Assembly (NCBI GenBank): GCA_002441005.1
Contig: DJWO01000006.1
Location: forward strand, 92,444-156,443
Origin: Candidatus Aminicenantes bacterium UBA6228
GTDB lineage: Bacteria; Acidobacteriota; Aminicenantia; Aminicenantales; Saccharicenantaceae
Direction of reading: 5' to 3'
DNA: 64,000 bases
Shown here: piece after piece, positions 60,681 through 64,000 of the stretch
Layout of the letters: each line of letters starts with the position of its first letter
Numbering within the stretch: position 1 is the stretch's first letter
Notes under the pieces: generated by a model
Database searches by the model: none
What the model saw: the letters and a program-made list of their open reading frames with translations, nothing else
What the model was told of the DNA's origin: nothing
Position numbers and translations under genes: made by a program

Positions 60681-62624
60681 ATGAGTAAGATAATAGGAAT
60701 TGACCTCGGCACCACCAACTCTGTCGTAGCGGTCATGGAGGGTGATAAAGTCACGGTTATCCCTAATGAGGAGGGCGGCCGGACGACACCTTCGGTTGTG
60801 GCTTTTACCCCCAAAGCAGAAATCCTGGTCGGTCAGGTAGCTAAAAGGCAAAGAGTTACCAATCCCGAGAACACGATTTATTCAATTAAAAGGTTTATGG
60901 GCCGGCGTTATAGTGAGGTCCTGAACGAAATCAAACAGGTCCCCTTTAAAGTAGTCGAATCTACCAATGGGGATGTCAGAGTGATGGCCCAGGGGAAAGA
61001 ATATTCTCCGCCCCAAATCTCAGCTTTTATTCTGCAAAAGCTAAAAAAAGCGGCTGAAGATTACCTGGGCGAAAAGGTTGAAAAAGCTGTCATCACTGTT
61101 CCAGCTTATTTCAATGATGCTCAGAGAAAGGCGACTAAGGATGCTGGAACAATTGCTGGCCTGGATGTGGTCAGAATAATCAACGAACCAACGGCTGCTG
61201 CTCTGGCTTATGGCCTGGACAAGAAGAAAGATGAAATCATTGCTGTCTATGATTTTGGCGGCGGCACCTTTGATATTTCCATTCTGGAAGTTGGCGAAGG
61301 AGTAGTTGAAGTCAAGGCGACCAATGGCGATACCCATCTGGGTGGCGACGATATTGATCAGAGAGTCCAGGACTGGATCGTCAGTGAGTTTAAAAAAGAA
61401 AATGGCATAGATTTGAGTCAGGATAAGATGGCCCTCCAGCGGCTGAAAGAAGCAGCGGAGAAGGCTAAAGTCGAGCTATCAACCATGATGGAAACTGAGA
61501 TTAACCTGCCTTTTATCACCGCTGATGCCACCGGGCCGAAGCATCTGTTGATGAAAATTACCAGGGCGAAACTGGAACAGTTAGCCGAAGATCTGGTGAA
61601 ACGCTCGCTTCCACCAGTCAAACAGGCCCTTCAGGATGCAGGCTTAAAACCTGAAAACATCAACGAAGTTATCCTGGTCGGCGGCCAGACCAGAATGCCT
61701 ATGATCCAGCAGCTGGTCCGCGATTTCTTTGGCAAAGAGCCACATAAGGGTGTTAATCCGGATGAAGTGGTGGCAGTTGGGGCGGCTATCCAGGGTGCCG
61801 TGCTGGGCGGCGAAGTTAAGGATGTGCTCCTTCTTGATGTTACGCCCCTGACCCTCGGAATAGAGACTCTGGGCGGTGTCTTTACCAAGATGATTCCAAG
61901 AAATACCACCATCCCAACCAGAAAGAGTGAAATTTTTACCACCGCGGCCGACAATCAGACCAGTGTGGAAATCCATGTCCTGCAAGGTGAGCGAGATATG
62001 GCTGCCTATAACCGCAGTCTGGGACGTTTCCATCTGGATGGACTCCCACCAGCTCCGCGCGGTATCCCGAAAGTTGAGGTCACTTTTGATATTGATGCCA
62101 ATGGCATTCTCAATGTTTCTGCCAAGGACATGGCTACTGGCAAACAGCAGGCTATAACTATAACCGGTCACAGCGGATTGGATGAGCGAGAAATTGAGAA
62201 AATGGTCAAAGAAGCAGAAGCCAATGCGGCTGAAGATAAACGCCGCCGTGATCTCATCGAGGCCAGAAACCAGGCTGATCAAATGATTTATAGCCTTGAA
62301 AAGCTGATTCAAGATAACCGCGATAAGATTCCAGCTGATGAGATCAATCACCTGCAGCAAGAAATGGCTAATACCAAAAAAGCTATGGAGTCTGATAATC
62401 TCGAGGATATCAAGAGGGCTACAGAAGCCTTAGCCCGGGCCTCACACCATATAAGCGAAGTCCTCTACAGTCAGGCTAGCAGCCAGCAGCAGCCAGGGTC
62501 CCAAGGCCAGCCTGGCAGCAATTATCAAGCCGGAGGCCAGGAGACAGCCGGTAGCCGTGGGGATGGCCATGGTGAAGATGAGGTTATCGACGCCGAAGTG
62601 GTTGATGACGATAAGAAAAACTGA
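60681..62624 (+). CDS. dnaK: Molecular chaperone DnaK (Hsp70)
   Basis: A 647-residue Hsp70 of full length. [20 protein letters not shown] (phosphate loop), [56 protein letters not shown] and a substrate-binding domain starting [16 protein letters not shown], ending [11 protein letters not shown]. It refolds client proteins using ATP, with DnaJ. A gap of 120 bases containing a perfect 8-base stem-loop separates it from dnaJ. The AGGAGG site precedes the ATG. Confidence 0.98.
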   Translation: MSKIIGIDLGTTNSVVAVMEGDKVTVIPNEEGGRTTPSVVAFTPKAEILVGQVAKRQRVTNPENTIYSIKRFMGRRYSEVLNEIKQVPFKVVESTNGDVRVMAQGKEYSPPQISAFILQKLKKAAEDYLGEKVEKAVITVPAYFNDAQRKATKDAGTIAGLDVVRIINEPTAAALAYGLDKKKDEIIAVYDFGGGTFDISILEVGEGVVEVKATNGDTHLGGDDIDQRVQDWIVSEFKKENGIDLSQDKMALQRLKEAAEKAKVELSTMMETEINLPFITADATGPKHLLMKITRAKLEQLAEDLVKRSLPPVKQALQDAGLKPENINEVILVGGQTRMPMIQQLVRDFFGKEPHKGVNPDEVVAVGAAIQGAVLGGEVKDVLLLDVTPLTLGIETLGGVFTKMIPRNTTIPTRKSEIFTTAADNQTSVEIHVLQGERDMAAYNRSLGRFHLDGLPPAPRGIPKVEVTFDIDANGILNVSAKDMATGKQQAITITGHSGLDEREIEKMVKEAEANAAEDKRRRDLIEARNQADQMIYSLEKLIQDNRDKIPADEINHLQQEMANTKKAMESDNLEDIKRATEALARASHHISEVLYSQASSQQQPGSQGQPGSNYQAGGQETAGSRGDGHGEDEVIDAEVVDDDKKN

Positions 62625-62658
62625 GCGATTGGCCAGATAGAATAAGAAGAAAAGGACA

Positions 62659-62691
62659 GCTCCGCCGGGTAGGATGATAGCCTGGCGGAGC
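62659..62691 (+). other. Stem-loop between dnaK and dnaJ
   Basis: GCTCCGCC (62659-62666) and GGCGGAGC (62684-62691) form a perfect 8-base stem, loop 17 with a further AGG/CCT pairing. No T run follows, so it is not a classic terminator; it may stabilise or process the transcript. Confidence 0.6.
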
Positions 62692-62744
62692 AAGTCTAAC
62701 TTAGGTCAAACGGCTGGCTCGACCAGCTGGACGAGAGGGCAGCT

Positions 62745-63860
62745 ATGGCTAAGGACTATTATGAGATTCTCGGGGTCTCCAGAACAGCCACGGTAGCCGA
62801 AATAAAGAAAGCTTACCGTAAGTTAGCTCGCAAATATCATCCAGATTTAAATCCAGGCGATAAGTCAGCCGAAGCGAAATTCAAAGAGATTCAGGAAGCT
62901 TATTCCGTACTGAGTGACCCCAAGAAACGGGCCCAGTATGATCAGCTGGGCTATGTTGGCGATGTCCCGCCTGGAGCCCAGCCTGGACAGAGAGCAGGTC
63001 CATTTGGCGCTGATTTTCAGGGTTTCGATTTTTCTGAATATGGCGGTTCTTCCTTCAGGGATTTCTTCGAAAATATGTTCGCCAATCAGAGAGAAGAACA
63101 GGCCACCGGTCCCCAGAGGGGTGAGGATCTTAATTACTCGATGACTATTAGTTTTAATGATGCGATTCAGGGCCTCCAGACCAAAATTAAAGTCAATCGC
63201 CTGTTGCCCTGTTCGCAGTGCGGTGGAGGCGGCTATATCAGTTCCGCCGGACAGCAAGTCTGCCCTGATTGTGGCGGTTCCGGCCAGTCTTATATGCAGC
63301 GCGGTTTTATGAAGTTCACTACCGCCTGCCCGACCTGCCATGGAACCGGCCGGTTGAGAGGCCAGGTCTGCCCCGGCTGCCGCGGGGAAGGGCGGGCGCC
63401 TGGCTCTGAAACCATAACTGTCCGGATTCCCAGAGGTGTTGATAGCGGATCCAAAGTTAGGGTTCCTGGAAAAGGTAATGCTGGAATAAATGGTGGTCCG
63501 GCCGGCGATCTGTATATTAATCTAACAGTCACGGGCCATCCATTATTTGAACGCGAAGGATCGAGTATCCGTCTCCGGGTTCCCGTGACTGTACCAGAAG
63601 CAACTCTTGGAGCAAAAATAGAAGTGCCAACCATATATGGCGAAAAAAAAACCATCCGTATACCGCCTGGCACCAGATCTGGTCAGAGATTCAGGCTTAA
63701 AGGCGAAGGAGCGCCAGTTGTGGGCAGAAATAGCCGGGGTGATATGTATGTTGAGGTTTATATTGTGCCCCCGTCCTCAGTCGATCAGAGGGTCCGGGAG
63801 CTGATGAAAGAGCTCGAGAAATATTATGAGACTAATCCCCGGGCAAATCTGGGCAGCTAA
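62745..63860 (+). CDS. dnaJ: Chaperone protein DnaJ
   Basis: A 371-residue co-chaperone. It has the J domain with HPD ([18 protein letters not shown]), a Gly/Phe-rich region, four zinc repeats ([24 protein letters not shown] and CPGCRGEG) and the C-terminal substrate domain. It stimulates DnaK ATPase and delivers unfolded clients. All four zinc repeats are intact. hspR follows directly, an arrangement best known from Actinobacteria. Confidence 0.97.
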   Translation: MAKDYYEILGVSRTATVAEIKKAYRKLARKYHPDLNPGDKSAEAKFKEIQEAYSVLSDPKKRAQYDQLGYVGDVPPGAQPGQRAGPFGADFQGFDFSEYGGSSFRDFFENMFANQREEQATGPQRGEDLNYSMTISFNDAIQGLQTKIKVNRLLPCSQCGGGGYISSAGQQVCPDCGGSGQSYMQRGFMKFTTACPTCHGTGRLRGQVCPGCRGEGRAPGSETITVRIPRGVDSGSKVRVPGKGNAGINGGPAGDLYINLTVTGHPLFEREGSSIRLRVPVTVPEATLGAKIEVPTIYGEKKTIRIPPGTRSGQRFRLKGEGAPVVGRNSRGDMYVEVYIVPPSSVDQRVRELMKELEKYYETNPRANLGS

Positions 63861-63896
63861 ATATGGAAAGTTAAAGTTGTGGAGAGGAGGCCGAAG

Positions 63897-64000
63897 ATGC
63901 CGAGAAGAAAAGAAAAACTGGATGAAAGCAGCCGGAAGCCACAAAAGGGTTATTATCATATTAGCGCCGTAGCCAGGATGTACAATATCCATCCCCAGAC
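63897..64000 (+). CDS. hspR: HspR-like MerR regulator, truncated at window end
   Basis: The ATG at 63897 has GAGGAGG upstream. The first 34 codons read MPRRKEKLDESSRKPQKGYY, then HISAVARMYNIHPQ, the start of a MerR-type helix-turn-helix as in HspR, the repressor of heat-shock operons. The rest is outside the window. Position after dnaK-dnaJ and the HAIR-like site upstream of dnaK support the name. Confidence 0.8.
   Translation, partial: MPRRKEKLDESSRKPQKGYYHISAVARMYNIHPQ

Noticed and set aside
61644..62360. 238-residue minus-strand frame inside dnaK
   Set aside because: It lies entirely opposite the highly conserved dnaK gene, has no ribosome site and no recognisable protein; it is a codon-bias shadow.
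1..64000. CRISPR arrays, insertion sequences, prophage genes
   Set aside because: No regularly spaced repeats, transposase motifs or phage structural genes were found.

Overview
The window looks like chromosomal DNA from a Gram-negative bacterium, with moderate GC content and genes on both strands. It encodes outer-membrane machinery (BamD, an OmpH/Skp-type chaperone, ExbD and C-terminal-Phe barrel proteins), lipoproteins and a dnaK-dnaJ-hspR heat-shock operon. The gene mix (tandem alkaline-phosphatase-superfamily proteins, rhamnose use, S9 and S8 peptidases, paired DUF507 genes, a pyrococcal-type glutaredoxin-like protein) suggests to me an Aminicenantes/Acidobacteriota-like lineage. That assignment is inference from gene content, not a database match. 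No phage, insertion sequence or CRISPR array was seen.

Layout. Positions 1-5400 hold a truncated lipoprotein gene (minus), an S9 peptidase, a nitroreductase and a membrane metallophosphoesterase. Positions 5400-13800 are a seven-gene minus-strand operon: three alkaline-phosphatase-superfamily proteins, a small ribbon-helix-helix-like protein, a membrane protein, an aminotransferase and OmpH/Skp. It starts from a near-consensus promoter that almost abuts the first ATG. A two-CxxC disulfide oxidoreductase and a class III aminotransferase follow. Positions 16180-25220 are a rhamnose block (rhaB, rhaA, GH78 alpha-L-rhamnosidase) that encloses a HEAT-repeat protein and an HD-GYP protein with similar N-terminal regions. 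Positions 25400-31450 hold a YprB-like exonuclease, a zinc alcohol dehydrogenase, tRNA-Arg(ACG), an adenylate-kinase-like enzyme, a DUF1015 protein and an acyl-CoA dehydrogenase. Positions 31600-36040 hold ExbD, an ACT-domain protein and two tandem 486-residue PKD/barrel surface proteins, the second ended by a strong terminator.

A gene-poor stretch of about 350 bases (36037-36388) contains strong inverted repeats and may be structured RNA or an intron remnant. From 50170 down to 36390 runs a long minus-strand information-processing and envelope cluster: PASTA protein, rpe, bamD, barrel protein, S8 protease, recN, miaB, nusA, infB, ylxP-like DUF503, rbfA, nrnA, truB and two DUF507 genes. Next come L-threonine aldolase, dihydrolipoyl dehydrogenase, a radical SAM/SPASM protein with a TetR regulator and a clear TetR-type operator, and malic enzyme.

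The last section (57200-64000) has an envelope cluster: a helical lipoprotein, two L,D-transpeptidases and an unknown protein. The lipoprotein resembles the N-terminal part of the first transpeptidase. The window ends with dnaK, dnaJ and the start of hspR, with an HspR-type (HAIR-like) inverted repeat over the dnaK promoter. The most interesting candidates are the three-phosphatase operon, the paired HEAT/HD-GYP proteins in the rhamnose block, the lipoprotein/L,D-transpeptidase set, the tandem PKD-barrel proteins and the unexplained RNA-like region.
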